From Clostridiales bacterium (GTDB taxonomy: Bacteria > Bacillota > Clostridia > Saccharofermentanales > Saccharofermentanaceae): DNA of 59,625 bases. How positions within the stretch are numbered: the first letter of the stretch is position 1; every line of letters begins with the position of its first letter. Shown here in pieces: positions 17,999-27,790 of the stretch. The notes under the pieces were generated by a model. That model was not told the DNA's origin, made no database searches, and worked only from the letters and a program-made list of their open reading frames with translations. The DNA is taken from the NCBI GenBank assembly GCA_017961235.1, contig JAGCXQ010000029.1:1-59625 (forward strand). The letters are read 5' to 3'. The translations under genes and the position numbers were made by a program.

Positions 17999-20974
17999 TT
18001 AGAATGTTACTTTTACTTCATGTACTGCACCATCGCTGAAGATCGGGACACGCACGCCCTCGATCTCGGATCCGTCCACAGTGATCTTCACGCCGTCCTT
18101 CGTTCTTCTGAAGCCCTGCGGCTTATCGACCGTGATGTGGTACTTCGCTTTACCGGAAGATACCAGGATATCCTCTGCCGTATCATCCGGGCGCAGGATC
18201 GGCTCCACGATCAGGGCATCGCTTGTGAAGTCGACACCGAAGCTTGTGAAGAGACACAGCAGGAGCCATGTGGATGTACCGGACAGCGTCGGTCCGATGT
18301 TCTCCCCTGTCTCGGAGTTATTGTACTGGGTGCACAGTCTCGGGTTACCGCAGACAGTGAATGGAGACTTAAGGGTTCTATACGGCAGGATGCAGTCAAT
18401 GACCCAGAAAGCTGTCTTTGCCAGGCGCTCTGCCAAAGCCTTATCACTTACGGACTTACTGGCCTTGAGCATCGCGGCTGCTGCCATCATGTTCGCATGT
18501 TTGAAGATACCGCCGTTCTCACGGTCGCCCTGATAATAGAGCGCGACGTCGATCTTCGGCGCGATCTGCGGGTAATCTACACCGGTGCAGAGACGGAAAC
18601 CGAAAGGTGTTCTCAGATTCTTATCAAGGCTGTCGAGCATGATGGAGATCTGCTCCTCAGAAGCACAGTCCGCCAGAACTGCCCAGCTGAAGGAGTTCAG
18701 GAAGTAGGTGCCTGCTTTGCCGTCCTCGATCACGAGACCGTCACCCTGTGCACCGAGATACTTCAGCTGCGGCTTATCTTTTCTGTTGAAGAGTACTCTT
18801 GCGAAGTAATCGTCCTTCCAAGCATACTCGTTGATGCGGGTCTTCAGATCAGCAGAAGCGCCCTCGAGGAAAGATGCATATTCTTCGTCACCGCAATTTC
18901 TGAACATGCCGATAGCAGCATCTACAGCGACCTTTAAGAGGCATCCGTTCATGACTGACTCGGAGTACTCGGACTCAAAAGGAACCTCGCCGTACTTCTT
19001 TCCGGAAGTCTCGATCTGTGCCTTATAGGCCTCGATCTTATCAGCACCGCCGATGCAGTCCGGATCGACACGCAGACAGTCATTCCAGTCTGCTCTGTCG
19101 ATGAGCGGGATACCATGGGAACCGACGGAGATCTTGTAGGAATAAGTAAATACCGCCTTGATCGTCTCAAGGATCGATCTCTTCTTTCCTTCTTCTCCTG
19201 CGATCGGGAGTTCTTCCTTCAGGAAGTCATAGTCACCGGTCAGGCTGATAAAGCGGTCAAGCGCCTGCAGAAGCCAGAGCGCATCGTCAGACCACCAGCC
19301 GGGTTCTTTTCCCTGCCAGTAGAAGTTATGGTTTGCAAATCCATCCTCGTGGATGTTGGAGATCCATTCGCGGAGTAACTTCTTGACGAACTCTACCTCA
19401 CCCATGCCGGCGAAGTAGTACATCGATGCGAAGATGTCCTGGATCTCACGGAAACCGATCTCACGGTAACCCTTCTGTGTCCAGTCGAGAGAACGGGATA
19501 CGAAGGTCTGGTAGAATACCTGGAACGGAAGATTGTTGTTTACATATGCTTCGAAGTCCTTATCCGCATGCTTGATCTGCATGTAAGAGGAATACTTCTT
19601 CGTAAAAGAGATCACCTTATCGAGGCAGGCCGGAAGTGCTTTTGCATCGGTAAAGCGGGCGATAAGCGCTTCGAGCTCTTCCTGCATGGTGATATCTTCT
19701 TTATAGTTCTCATTGACGCAGTCCGAAGACAGGCAGGTGAAGTTATCGATCTGCACCTTATCCCCGGCCTTTACGGTAAACGGAGCGGACAGCGCGAAGA
19801 ATCCCGGTCCTTTTCTGGAATGGGAGTTGCTGAGAACTGCAGCGAACTGCGGCTTCTCCAGTGTGCCGGCGCCGACGAAATCAGCATAGCGTGCGCAGAA
19901 CTGATCCGGGAATACGACCTTATCACCCTCATGGACCATCAGGGTGTTGTAGCGGATATTGCCCTTCGTCCACTTCGGATTCGGGTTAAAGGAGATCGCA
20001 CGGATCTCGTCATTGTCGCCGTAGAATACTTCCGACTGGGCAACGACAGTGGAGAAAATAACATCCTCACGAAGCGCGTGCACTTCCTGGGTTCCGAACA
20101 TGCCGGTATAGACGATACGGAGATCTCTTTCGGAAGCACCGCTGTTCTCGATCTCGATGAGCTGTGCCTCGGAAGCTACCGGGAGCTTGTCCTCCTGCGG
20201 GAGGATGAAGATCGTACGGCGTACTTTCAGGCCGTCCTTCAAGGTGTACTCGATGACCGTTCTATTCTGGGAATGACGGCAAAGTGCTTTTACCACGGAA
20301 TCCTGCTTCGCGGAACCGGAATAGAAGATCACCTGTCCGTTCTCCACAAGGTAGAACTGACGGTTTGCCGGGAAACCGTTCTGCTCCGGCAGGTAGTCCC
20401 AGCGTGTCGCGAGGACCTGTGTATCCGCATGGGAGCGGAAGCATCCGCCGCCGATACGGTCGATCGCACTCTTCGGTGTGCTCTGTAGCGGATGGTCAAA
20501 TCCGATGCGGTTACCGATAAGAAGGTTCGTGTAGTAGTGCGGACCCGGTGCAGGAGAACTGAGATCACAGATCAGTTCACCGCCTTCGTCGAGCTTGCCG
20601 CCCCACTCGGAGCAGTATTCGATGATGGATCTTGATGAAGAAAGGAGCTTCTTCCCGTCTTCACTATCGGTTATATCTTCTACAGAGCCGTCTTTTTCCA
20701 GAAGAACACTGTAGTTTCCGTCCTTGCTGCTGATCAGGACGGATTTCTGTTCCCCGGCAAAAGCACTTACCACGCTGCAGACATCTTCATCGGAGAGTAG
20801 TGCGGCACATACCGGAGCCGGAAAAGAAAGTCCGGATACTCCGAAGAGCACTCCTCCGTTCAGAGTCGATATATACTGGGCACTTACTGCCTCCCCGCAT
20901 GCCCCGCCAAATCTCTCGCACAGCACCTTATCTGCCGGTGCGATCACTGATCTTGCTCGTTCGCTTTTCATCAT
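17999..20974 (-). CDS. GH94 glycoside phosphorylase, cellodextrin phosphorylase-like
   Basis: The protein is 991 residues and cytoplasmic (no signal peptide). GH94 enzymes split beta-glucosidic bonds with inorganic phosphate to give alpha-glucose-1-phosphate, saving ATP. Visible features are an N-terminal beta-sandwich, QKGYREIGFREIQDIFASMYYF, then PGWWSDDALWLLQALDRF, and the catalytic region RADWNDCLRVD (general acid Asp near residue 627) in an (alpha/alpha)6 barrel. Length and motifs fit cellodextrin phosphorylase, which is about 980-990 residues and longer than cellobiose phosphorylase. Other GH94 specificities (beta-1,2-oligoglucan, laminaridextrin) remain possible. AGGAGG precedes a double ATG. 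It lies 467 bases downstream of the cellobiose phosphorylase gene on the same strand. Confidence 0.88.
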   Translation of the reverse strand: MMKSERARSVIAPADKVLCERFGGACGEAVSAQYISTLNGGVLFGVSGLSFPAPVCAALLSDEDVCSVVSAFAGEQKSVLISSKDGNYSVLLEKDGSVEDITDSEDGKKLLSSSRSIIEYCSEWGGKLDEGGELICDLSSPAPGPHYYTNLLIGNRIGFDHPLQSTPKSAIDRIGGGCFRSHADTQVLATRWDYLPEQNGFPANRQFYLVENGQVIFYSGSAKQDSVVKALCRHSQNRTVIEYTLKDGLKVRRTIFILPQEDKLPVASEAQLIEIENSGASERDLRIVYTGMFGTQEVHALREDVIFSTVVAQSEVFYGDNDEIRAISFNPNPKWTKGNIRYNTLMVHEGDKVVFPDQFCARYADFVGAGTLEKPQFAAVLSNSHSRKGPGFFALSAPFTVKAGDKVQIDNFTCLSSDCVNENYKEDITMQEELEALIARFTDAKALPACLDKVISFTKKYSSYMQIKHADKDFEAYVNNNLPFQVFYQTFVSRSLDWTQKGYREIGFREIQDIFASMYYFAGMGEVEFVKKLLREWISNIHEDGFANHNFYWQGKEPGWWSDDALWLLQALDRFISLTGDYDFLKEELPIAGEEGKKRSILETIKAVFTYSYKISVGSHGIPLIDRADWNDCLRVDPDCIGGADKIEAYKAQIETSGKKYGEVPFESEYSESVMNGCLLKVAVDAAIGMFRNCGDEEYASFLEGASADLKTRINEYAWKDDYFARVLFNRKDKPQLKYLGAQGDGLVIEDGKAGTYFLNSFSWAVLADCASEEQISIMLDSLDKNLRTPFGFRLCTGVDYPQIAPKIDVALYYQGDRENGGIFKHANMMAAAAMLKASKSVSDKALAERLAKTAFWVIDCILPYRTLKSPFTVCGNPRLCTQYNNSETGENIGPTLSGTSTWLLLCLFTSFGVDFTSDALIVEPILRPDDTAEDILVSSGKAKYHITVDKPQGFRRTKDGVKITVDGSEIEGVRVPIFSDGAVHEVKVTF

Positions 20975-21441
20975 CTTGGAACCTCCTGAAATAAAAATAG
21001 ACCGGATGAATCAATAGAAGAATTCGTCCGATCCCCGTTCGCCGCCCGATTGTGTAATAGATGGATCCATGGCACGTGCCTGTGCCTCCCCATCCAGGTT
21101 CACGAAATCTCCCACCCCAAAGGGGTCTCGCGAACATGTCCACAATCGGGGCATGCGATTTTTCCGATCTCAAACACATATTTCAGGTTCCGCTTCCATA
21201 AAATAAATCGTTCCTGCTTCTGTCTCCTCAAACAGACGGTCGGATTTATTCATCCAGTTATATAGAAAGGTCGCCGTACCATCGATATATGGCTGAGTGA
21301 CGGATTCACCGGTGCAGTGGGCTTCGTCCAGATGCCCGGTGAGGGATGCCGGTAACTCCGGCTATTGCTCCCGTATCCGTTTTGGGAAGAAGAGGCTCTA
21401 TCTCTCCTTCCCAAAAGGGAGTACGCCAGCTGCTAAGTGTA
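20975..21441 (-). other. Structured 467-base spacer between two GH94 genes
   Basis: No gene is well supported here. A 15-base stem, 21380-21394 with 21402-21416 (one G-U pair, 7-base loop), begins 25 bases after the cellobiose phosphorylase stop and has no U-tract. A second structure near 21099-21134 pairs TTCGCGA with TCGTGAA around a CCCC/GGGG helix. Two perfect 10-base palindromes, ATGGATCCAT and GGCACGTGCC, are adjacent at 21061-21080. Short minus-strand frames exist, one with a CPDCG pair near 21150, but none has a start and ribosome site that I trust. The spacer may be an mRNA-processing or stabilising region, a small RNA or a decayed gene. Confidence 0.5.
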
Positions 21442-23922
21442 TCAGCCCATTACGACTTCGACGTTATGTACGCCGCCGTCGAAAACAGGAAGAATGTTGC
21501 CCTCGATCGCATTGCCGTCAACGGTTACGCTCTTGATGCCCTTGCAGACATGATCCGGATTCTTGATCGTTACAGCGTATTCCGCACCACGGTATTTTCT
21601 TGTGATCTTAAAGCCATCCCAGGAAGACGGGATCGACGGATCGATCCGCAGGCCGTCAAAGTCAGGCTGTACGCCCAGGATGTACTGGGAGATAGCTACC
21701 ATGTTCCATGCAGCTGTACCTGTCAGCCAGGAGTTCTTGCCCTGACCGAAGTTCTTGCCGGTCCTGCCGATATCGGAACCTGCATCCTTACCACCGATCA
21801 TCTGACCGTAAACATACGGCTCTGTCTTATGGATATCAGAAGTATCTTCTGTAAATGCAGGAGCGATCTCAGAGTAGTACTTGAATGCCTGGTCACCTTC
21901 GCCGGCATATGCAGCTGCGCAGATGATCCATGCGTTATTGTGTGTGAAGATACCGGCGTTCTCCTTATATCCGCCCGGATATGTGGAGATCTCACCATAC
22001 TGAATGTAGTACTTGGTGAATGCAGGATTATTAAGAACGAGACCGAACTCGGTATTGAGTCTTTCGTCGATCGCAGCGAGTGTCTTCTTATCTGCGCCCT
22101 GCTCCTTGCCGACATCGGACATGATCGCGAAGCCCTGCGGCTCGATGAAGATCTGTCCTTCTTCGCACTCCTTGGAGCCCATCTTCTCGCCGTTGGCGTC
22201 ATATGCACGGAGGAACCAGTCGCCATCCCATGCGGACTCCATGATGTTCTTCTTCATCTTATCGATCTCAGCCTGAGCTGCTGCCGCCTCATCGTCCTTA
22301 CCGAGGTGCTTGAGGATCGCTACATAGTTCGGGCCTGTGTATGTAAAGAGTGTCGCAACCATGACGGACTCTGCTACCTTGGAGTAGCCGCCCTCTGCCT
22401 TGAACTTCGGGTTGGTGTATGTCTGGAAGGACTCACCCGGTGTATCGGAGTAGCAGGACAGGTTGATGCAGTCGTTCCAGTCTGCACGCATAGCGAGCGG
22501 CAGGCCGTGAGGACCGAGGTTGTTTACGATGTGATAGAAGGAAACCTTCAGGTGCTCGAGCATGGTCTGGGCAACACTCATATCGTTGTCGTAAGGAACC
22601 ATCTCGTCCAGGATGGACCAGTCGCCGGTCTCCTTGATGTAAGCGGAAACAGAGAGGATCAGCCAGAGCGGGTCATCGGAGAAGTCACCGCCGATATCCG
22701 CATTACCCTTCTTGGTAAGCGGCTGGTACTGGTGATAGCATCCGCCGTCCGGGAACTGTGTGGAAGCGATATCGATGATACGCTCTTTCGCACGGTCCGG
22801 GATCTGATGTACGAAACCGAGGATATCCTGGTTGGAATCACGGAAGCCCATACCACGGCCGATACCGGACTCGAAGTAGGATGCGGAACGGGAAAGGTTA
22901 AAGGTAACCATGCACTGGTACTGGTTCCAGATGTTGACCATACGATCGACCTTATCATCCGGAGTAGCAACATTCAGGATACCGAGGAGCTTATCCCAGG
23001 AAGCCTTCAGATCAGCAAGACCGGCAGCCACCTTCTCCGGCGTGTCGAACTTCTCGATCATAGCCTTTGCTTTTACCTTGTTGATAGTCTTGCCATCTGC
23101 TTCGAACTTCTGATCCACAGGCATCTCGACATAGCCGAGGACGAAGATGAGGGTCTTGCTCTCACCTGCTGCCAGAGTGATCTCTTTGTAGTGGGAAGCG
23201 ATCGGAGACCAGCCGTCTGCGAAGGAGTCAGTTGCTTTTCCGGCAAGGACAGCCTCCGGATTGTTGAAGCCGTTATAAAGTCCGATAAAGGAATCGCGGT
23301 CGGTATCATAACCGTCGATCGCATCATTTACGGAGTAGAAAGCGTAGTGGTTACGTCTGTCTCTGTACTCGGTCTTGTGGTAGATGACGGAACCATCCAC
23401 CTCGACACGGCCGGTGGAGAAGTTTCTCTGGAAGTTGGTGCAGTCATCCTGCGCATCCCACAGACACCACTCTGCAAAGGAGAAGAGCTTAAAGGTCTTT
23501 GCGGAAGATCCTTCGTTCGTGAGAACGACCTGCTGGACTTCTCCGTCATAGCCGTTCGGTACGAAGAAAGTAACCTGAGCCTTCAGGTCGTTCTTCTTAC
23601 CTGTGATGATCGTATATCCCATACCATGGCGGCACTCATAGGCATCAAGTTCTGTCTTGACCGGTGACCAGCCCGGATTCCAGACCGTTCCGTTATCATT
23701 GATATAGAAGTAACGTCCGCCCATATCGATCGGTACGTTGTTATAACGATATCTCGTAATTCTTCTAAGACGTGCGTCTTTGTAGAAGCAATATCCTCCT
23801 GCAGTATTGGAGATCAGACCGAAGAATGCTTCCGAGCCGAGGTAGTTGATCCACGGATACGGTGTCTTCGGAGTCTCGATTACATATTCACGTGTCTGGT
23901 CGTCAAAATGTCCGAACTTCAT
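21442..23922 (-). CDS. Cellobiose phosphorylase (GH94)
   Basis: The enzyme converts cellobiose and phosphate to glucose and glucose-1-phosphate in the cytoplasm. The protein is 826 residues from the ATG at 23922, matching the usual length of about 810-830. The N-terminus [15 protein letters not shown] with [13 protein letters not shown] is highly characteristic. Further signatures are [32 protein letters not shown] and the catalytic-acid region [11 protein letters not shown] (Asp near residue 480). An upstream in-frame start would add 15 residues. I prefer 23922 because AGGAGG lies 10 bases ahead and the family N-terminus begins here. It is the upstream partner of the larger GH94 gene. A LacI-operator-like palindrome lies about 150 bases upstream. 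Confidence 0.95.
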   Translation of the reverse strand: MKFGHFDDQTREYVIETPKTPYPWINYLGSEAFFGLISNTAGGYCFYKDARLRRITRYRYNNVPIDMGGRYFYINDNGTVWNPGWSPVKTELDAYECRHGMGYTIITGKKNDLKAQVTFFVPNGYDGEVQQVVLTNEGSSAKTFKLFSFAEWCLWDAQDDCTNFQRNFSTGRVEVDGSVIYHKTEYRDRRNHYAFYSVNDAIDGYDTDRDSFIGLYNGFNNPEAVLAGKATDSFADGWSPIASHYKEITLAAGESKTLIFVLGYVEMPVDQKFEADGKTINKVKAKAMIEKFDTPEKVAAGLADLKASWDKLLGILNVATPDDKVDRMVNIWNQYQCMVTFNLSRSASYFESGIGRGMGFRDSNQDILGFVHQIPDRAKERIIDIASTQFPDGGCYHQYQPLTKKGNADIGGDFSDDPLWLILSVSAYIKETGDWSILDEMVPYDNDMSVAQTMLEHLKVSFYHIVNNLGPHGLPLAMRADWNDCINLSCYSDTPGESFQTYTNPKFKAEGGYSKVAESVMVATLFTYTGPNYVAILKHLGKDDEAAAAQAEIDKMKKNIMESAWDGDWFLRAYDANGEKMGSKECEEGQIFIEPQGFAIMSDVGKEQGADKKTLAAIDERLNTEFGLVLNNPAFTKYYIQYGEISTYPGGYKENAGIFTHNNAWIICAAAYAGEGDQAFKYYSEIAPAFTEDTSDIHKTEPYVYGQMIGGKDAGSDIGRTGKNFGQGKNSWLTGTAAWNMVAISQYILGVQPDFDGLRIDPSIPSSWDGFKITRKYRGAEYAVTIKNPDHVCKGIKSVTVDGNAIEGNILPVFDGGVHNVEVVMG

Positions 23923-24068
23923 ATGCCATATGCCTCCTAAAAAGTAGATTTCAAGTACATATATCATACTATAAGGAGGGGCAAAACGGAACGATTCGCG
24001 CTGTTAAAAAGTATTAAAAAACGCCTGTTTTTCGGGCTGAATCGGCCAAACGCAAATGATACCGAACT

Positions 24069-24082
24069 CGAAAACGGTTTCG
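24069..24082. promoter_or_regulatory. Possible LacI/CcpA-type operator upstream of cellobiose phosphorylase
   Basis: CGAAAACGGTTTCG is a near-perfect palindrome with a central CG, the form bound by LacI-family regulators. It lies between the solute-binding lipoprotein stop and the cellobiose phosphorylase start. No regulator gene is in the window, so the call rests on shape and position only. Confidence 0.4.
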
Positions 24083-24116
24083 TATTTCCGAAATTAAAAA
24101 GGAGTGATTTTGTCCG

Positions 24117-25571
24117 TCAGGACAGGCCCAGGAGCTCTTCCATACCGATGATGAACTGCTGCTTTACTTCGTCCATCGTCTCGATCTCGCCATTGATATA
24201 TGCGGTAAAAAGCTTGTTGATCTCGCCCTCGGCACACTTCTGAACTGCCTGATCATCCGGGATCACGATCCTCTCAGCCTCTGCAACCAGGACAACATAC
24301 GGGTTTTGGCCCGCCAGAAAATCACTGGCAAAATTCGGATCCTGCGCGCATTTCTGCATGATGGACCGGCTGTTTACGAAACGGCCCTTTACCGCCATAT
24401 CCGTCATCACGGACTCATCCATGGTCATGATCTTCAGGATCTTCGCGGCCGTTGCTTTTCTATCACAGGAGGATGCCACCATCAGCCATGTGCCTCCGTC
24501 GTAAGAAGCCGTCGGCGCAGGCACGATCGACCAGCCGGTCTCTTCCGGTTTCGTCGTCTCGGAGGTCTCTCCGGTTGCTGTTGTTTCCGTGGGTTCCGGC
24601 TGCTTCTCCTCATGTCCCGGAACATATCCGATCACCTGCGAAGCTTTTTTCAGGGAACCGAAGAAAAGCACGCACTGACCGTCATTGATCGCACGTTCCC
24701 ATTCCTCGCTGCCTTCTTCGAACTCGAGCGTCAGTGTATCGTTGAAGAGTTTCTCCTGGAGACTGAAGTACTTATCAAATTCCGCATCTATCGTCACCTT
24801 TCCATCCGTGACCCATGAAGTATTTCTTCCTGCCCAGAAGAGTCTGCCCAGCTGCTGGCGGTCAGCCAGAAGCTTGATGATCCCTTCCGTGTTCATGCTG
24901 ACTTCCCTTGCCTGCTCCATAAAGGAATCCCAGTCGGAAAGCTTGGCCGTCACCAGAGACGGCTCGGCGGAGCCGAGAAGCTTATCCGCCAGATAACGGT
25001 TATAGATAAGGGCCGTCGGCGAAAGATCATAGGCAAGTGCTTTTATAGAATGATCCTTATTTGTTGCCGCCTTATAGGTATATTCAAATTGATCCGCAAG
25101 ATCACTGCTTCCGATACCGACCTGCTCGATTCCGATGCTGTAATCGCTGTCGGTAAAGTTCGGAAGATAATCGGCACTCATCATGAACAGGTCCGGTTTT
25201 TTCTCTGAGGAAAAAGCACTTTTCAGCTGCTGGATATACTGCTCCGGTTCCACATAGACATATTCATAATCAATATCTTTGAGATATTCGGAGAAATCCT
25301 TGCTGAAATCCTTCTCATAGCCGTATATAACGAGCGGATCCTCAGATTCATCGGTTACGGAGGAAGGGACAGTCGGGCCGGAAGTCGGCTCCGTCGGATC
25401 GGTAGGATCGGAAGAAGGCACTGTATCTGTCTCGCTCTCCGAAGATGACACCGCCGTCGAAGACTCCTTGGACGATACTTTTGACTCATCCTTAGACTTC
25501 GGCTTACAGGCACACATCGGCAGCGCCAGAGAAACCGCAAGTATAGTTGTCAGCAGTTTTCCTACCTTCAT
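24117..25571 (-). CDS. Extracellular solute-binding lipoprotein (ABC sugar uptake type)
   Basis: The protein is 484 residues with a lipoprotein signal (MKVGKLLTTILAVSLALPMCAC, lipidated Cys about 22). A Ser/Asp/Thr/Pro-rich linker of about 60 residues with DPTDPTEPTSGPT-like repeats follows, then a type 1 solute-binding fold from DPLVIYGYEKDFS onward. The C-terminal half has the VAEAERIVIPDDQAVQKCAEGEINKLF helix seen in sugar-binding proteins. A Thr/Glu-rich insertion (ETTATGETSETTKPEE) is unusual. No permease genes adjoin it. Its position directly upstream of cellobiose phosphorylase suggests a cello-oligosaccharide ligand, which is inference. It has its own promoter and a GGAGGG ribosome site. 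Confidence 0.85.
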   Translation of the reverse strand: MKVGKLLTTILAVSLALPMCACKPKSKDESKVSSKESSTAVSSSESETDTVPSSDPTDPTEPTSGPTVPSSVTDESEDPLVIYGYEKDFSKDFSEYLKDIDYEYVYVEPEQYIQQLKSAFSSEKKPDLFMMSADYLPNFTDSDYSIGIEQVGIGSSDLADQFEYTYKAATNKDHSIKALAYDLSPTALIYNRYLADKLLGSAEPSLVTAKLSDWDSFMEQAREVSMNTEGIIKLLADRQQLGRLFWAGRNTSWVTDGKVTIDAEFDKYFSLQEKLFNDTLTLEFEEGSEEWERAINDGQCVLFFGSLKKASQVIGYVPGHEEKQPEPTETTATGETSETTKPEETGWSIVPAPTASYDGGTWLMVASSCDRKATAAKILKIMTMDESVMTDMAVKGRFVNSRSIMQKCAQDPNFASDFLAGQNPYVVLVAEAERIVIPDDQAVQKCAEGEINKLFTAYINGEIETMDEVKQQFIIGMEELLGLS

Positions 25572-25600
25572 GATACCCTCCGTAAAGTGATCTAAAAGTA

Positions 25601-25629
25601 AGTTTACCGCATTATAAAAATGCTTTCAA
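25601..25629 (-). promoter_or_regulatory. Sigma-A-type promoter for the solute-binding lipoprotein
   Basis: On the minus strand TTGAAA (25624-25629), a 17-base spacer and TAAACT (25601-25606) lie about 30 bases before the start codon. The spacer contains a small GCATT/AATGC palindrome. Confidence 0.65.
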
Positions 25630-25686
25630 GAAAAGTGACTTTTTCGAAAGGAGAATCACCGCGTGATCCCTCTTTCCTATATATAA

Positions 25687-25715
25687 TTGACAACAGCCGG
25701 ATTTCATAATAAAAT
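25687..25715 (+). promoter_or_regulatory. Promoter of tRNA-Ala
   Basis: A perfect TTGACA (25687-25692) is followed by a 17-base spacer and TAAAAT (25710-25715), about 22 bases before the mature 5' end of the tRNA. This is a strong stable-RNA promoter. Confidence 0.8.
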
Positions 25716-25737
25716 TTCACTTGTCTTTATGACATCC

Positions 25738-25813
25738 GGGGCATTAGCGCAGTTGGGAGCGCATCACACTGGCAGTGTGGGGGTCAGGGGTTCAAGTCCC
25801 CTATGCTCCACCA
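25738..25813 (+). tRNA. tRNA-Ala (anticodon GGC)
   Basis: A 76-base cloverleaf: acceptor GGGGCAT with ATGCTCC, D stem GCGC/GCGC with a GTTGGGA-type loop, anticodon stem TCACA/TGTGG with loop CTGGCAG (anticodon GGC, reading GCC and GCU), a 5-base variable loop, T stem AGGGG/CCCCT with loop TTCAAGT, and discriminator A. The 3' CCA is encoded. It has its own promoter and terminator, so it is a single-gene unit. Confidence 0.97.
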
Positions 25814-25814
25814 G

Positions 25815-25846
25815 AAAAGCCGTCACAAATGTGGCGGCTTTTATCT
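25815..25846. terminator. Rho-independent terminator after tRNA-Ala, possibly shared with glmS
   Basis: AAAAGCCGTCACA (25815-25827) pairs with TGTGGCGGCTTTT (25830-25842) over 13 bases with one G-T wobble. T-rich sequence follows on the plus strand and the minus strand also ends in TTTT. It lies between the tRNA and the convergent glmS stop at 25876. Confidence 0.85.
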
Positions 25847-25875
25847 TATTATTCTTATTATTTTTATTATTTTTC

Positions 25876-27702
25876 TTATTCAACCGTAACAGACTTCGCC
25901 AGATTCTTCGGCTTATCGATATCGCAACCGTTTTCTTTTGCGACATAGTAAGCGAGCATCTGCATCGGAACGATCTCGACAACTGCGGAGAACAGCGTGT
26001 CGATCTTCGGGATGAAGATCACATCGTCCGCCTGAGACAGGATCTCCTGATTGCCTTTATACGCTACTGCCAGTACTTCTGCGCCACGGGCCTTGACCTC
26101 GACGATATTGCTCAGGGTCTTCTCCATGATCGACTGGTTACAGCACAGTGCGATGACAGGCTGATGCTCTTCGATCAGGGCGATCGTGCCGTGCTTAAGT
26201 TCACCGGCTGCATAGGATTCCGCGTGGATGTAGGAGATCTCCTTCATCTTCAGCGCAGCTTCCAGAGCGATCGCAGAGTCAGTATTTCTTCCGATGAAGA
26301 ACATCGACTTCGTTGCGTGATACTTCTTTGCGATCTTCGGGATCTTCGGGTTCATATCCAGAGATTCCTGGATGCGCTTCGGGAGCATCAGGAGCGAGGA
26401 CAGGTGATGGTAGTAATCCGCATCCTCGACTCTATCCAGTGTGCGGGAAATATAAAGTGCTACCAGATACAGCACGGATACCTGTGTGGTATATCCCTTT
26501 GTCGTTGCTACTGCGATCTCCGGACCTGCCCATGTGTAGAGGACATCGTCCGCAAGCTTGGCGATGGTACTTCCGACAACATTTACGATGGCCAGAGTTC
26601 TTGCTCCTCTTGCCTTACATTCTTTCATGGCAGCGATGGTGTCCGCTGTCTCACCGGACTGGGAAAGAACGATGAGAAGTGTATGCTCGTCGATCAGCGG
26701 ATCGCTGTAACGGAGCTCACTTGCGAGCTCACAGGAGACCGGGATACGGCAGAGCTTCTCGAGTGTGTATTTTGCTGCGCATCCGGCATAGTAAGCGGAA
26801 CCGCATGCAGTGATCAGGATCTTGTTGATGCTCTGGAGATATTCCTTGGACCATTCGATATCGTCAAGAACGACATGACCATCCTGAATACGCGGGGTGA
26901 TCGTTGCCTTGACAGCTCTCGGCTGTTCGATGATCTCCTTGAGCATGAAGTGCTCGTATCCGCCTTTTTCTGCCGCTTCGATATCCCAGGTGATACGGGC
27001 GATCTTCTTGGTGATCGTCTGTCCGGCAGGATCAAAGACTGTTACACCGTCCGGTGTGATCTCGGCAAACTCACCGTCATCGAGGTAGATCGCATTTCTG
27101 GTATTGGCAACCAGTGCGGTAACATCAGACGCGAAGAAGTTTTCTCCGGCGCCGACACCCAGGATGAGCGGGCTTGCCTCTCTTGCAACATAGATCGTGT
27201 CCGGCTTCTCGGTGCAGATGACGCCAAGAGCATACGAACCGGAAAGACGGGAAGATGTCTTGATGACTGCACGGCGGAGATCGCCCTTATAGTACATCTC
27301 AAGGAGGTGCACGATAACTTCTGTATCGGTCTCACTCTCGAAGTGATATCCCTTCTCGGTCAGTTCTTCACGAAGTGAGATATAGTTCTCGATGATGCCA
27401 TTATGCACGATCGCGAAACGTCCGTCATTACTTAAGTGCGGGTGCGCATTGGTATCTGTCGGCGCGCCGTGCGTCGCCCATCTGGTGTGTCCGATACCTG
27501 TTGTGCCGGGGCAGTCCTTGCCATCTTCCGTCAGTTCGCAGAGGTTCGCGATACGGCCGCTTACTTTATCGACCTTGATCGCACCTTCATTAAGGACCGC
27601 GATACCGGCAGAATCATATCCTCTGTACTCCAGTTTCTTCAGGCCATCCAGAAGGATCGGGGCTGCCTGCTGAGTTCCTGTATATCCGACGATTCCACAC
27701 AT
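25876..27702 (-). CDS. glmS: Glutamine-fructose-6-phosphate aminotransferase (isomerising)
   Basis: GlmS makes glucosamine-6-phosphate, the first step of UDP-GlcNAc and peptidoglycan synthesis. The 608 residues are standard. The N-terminal glutaminase domain starts MCGIVGYTG (nucleophile Cys2 after Met removal) and has GHTRWATHG and HNGIIENY. Two SIS domains follow, with TACGSAYYAG, SQSGETADT and ALKMKEISYIHAE, and the C-terminus ends in the conserved NLAKSVTVE. purA lies 88 bases upstream on the same strand with a terminator-like hairpin in the gap. The gap shows no recognisable glmS ribozyme core, so the gene is probably not controlled by GlcN6P-dependent self-cleavage. AAAGGA precedes the ATG. 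Confidence 0.97.
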   Translation of the reverse strand: MCGIVGYTGTQQAAPILLDGLKKLEYRGYDSAGIAVLNEGAIKVDKVSGRIANLCELTEDGKDCPGTTGIGHTRWATHGAPTDTNAHPHLSNDGRFAIVHNGIIENYISLREELTEKGYHFESETDTEVIVHLLEMYYKGDLRRAVIKTSSRLSGSYALGVICTEKPDTIYVAREASPLILGVGAGENFFASDVTALVANTRNAIYLDDGEFAEITPDGVTVFDPAGQTITKKIARITWDIEAAEKGGYEHFMLKEIIEQPRAVKATITPRIQDGHVVLDDIEWSKEYLQSINKILITACGSAYYAGCAAKYTLEKLCRIPVSCELASELRYSDPLIDEHTLLIVLSQSGETADTIAAMKECKARGARTLAIVNVVGSTIAKLADDVLYTWAGPEIAVATTKGYTTQVSVLYLVALYISRTLDRVEDADYYHHLSSLLMLPKRIQESLDMNPKIPKIAKKYHATKSMFFIGRNTDSAIALEAALKMKEISYIHAESYAAGELKHGTIALIEEHQPVIALCCNQSIMEKTLSNIVEVKARGAEVLAVAYKGNQEILSQADDVIFIPKIDTLFSAVVEIVPMQMLAYYVAKENGCDIDKPKNLAKSVTVE

Positions 27703-27757
27703 ATTCTATTCCTTTCTTCCGCATCTTCGCTTGAGGCTCTCCCCGCCTCTTCCGATA

Positions 27758-27785
27758 CGAAAACGGGCTCTTTAAGCAGAGCCCG
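27758..27785 (-). terminator. Weak terminator or attenuator between purA and glmS
   Basis: CGGGCTCT (27764-27771) pairs perfectly with AGAGCCCG (27778-27785) around a 6-base loop. On the minus strand it is followed by TTTTCG, a short U-tract that would allow read-through from purA into glmS. Confidence 0.6.
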
Positions 27786-27790
27786 CAGTG

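Noticed and set aside
20975..21441. Decayed gene with a CPDCG zinc ribbon in the GH94 spacer
   Set aside because: The readable stretches lie in different frames and none has a convincing start and ribosome site. I kept the region as a structured spacer instead.
21346..23667. Plus-strand open frame of 773 codons opposite cellobiose phosphorylase
   Set aside because: The minus-strand product is a clear GH94 enzyme with its full family signature. The plus frame has no family motifs and results from the third-position bias of the real gene.
25687..27378. Plus-strand open frame of 563 codons crossing tRNA-Ala and opposite glmS
   Set aside because: It runs through the tRNA gene and its terminator and is the complement of glmS.
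27703..27790. Possible glmS ribozyme upstream of glmS
   Set aside because: The 88-base gap shows only a terminator-like hairpin; the conserved glmS ribozyme core is not recognisable and the space is too short.
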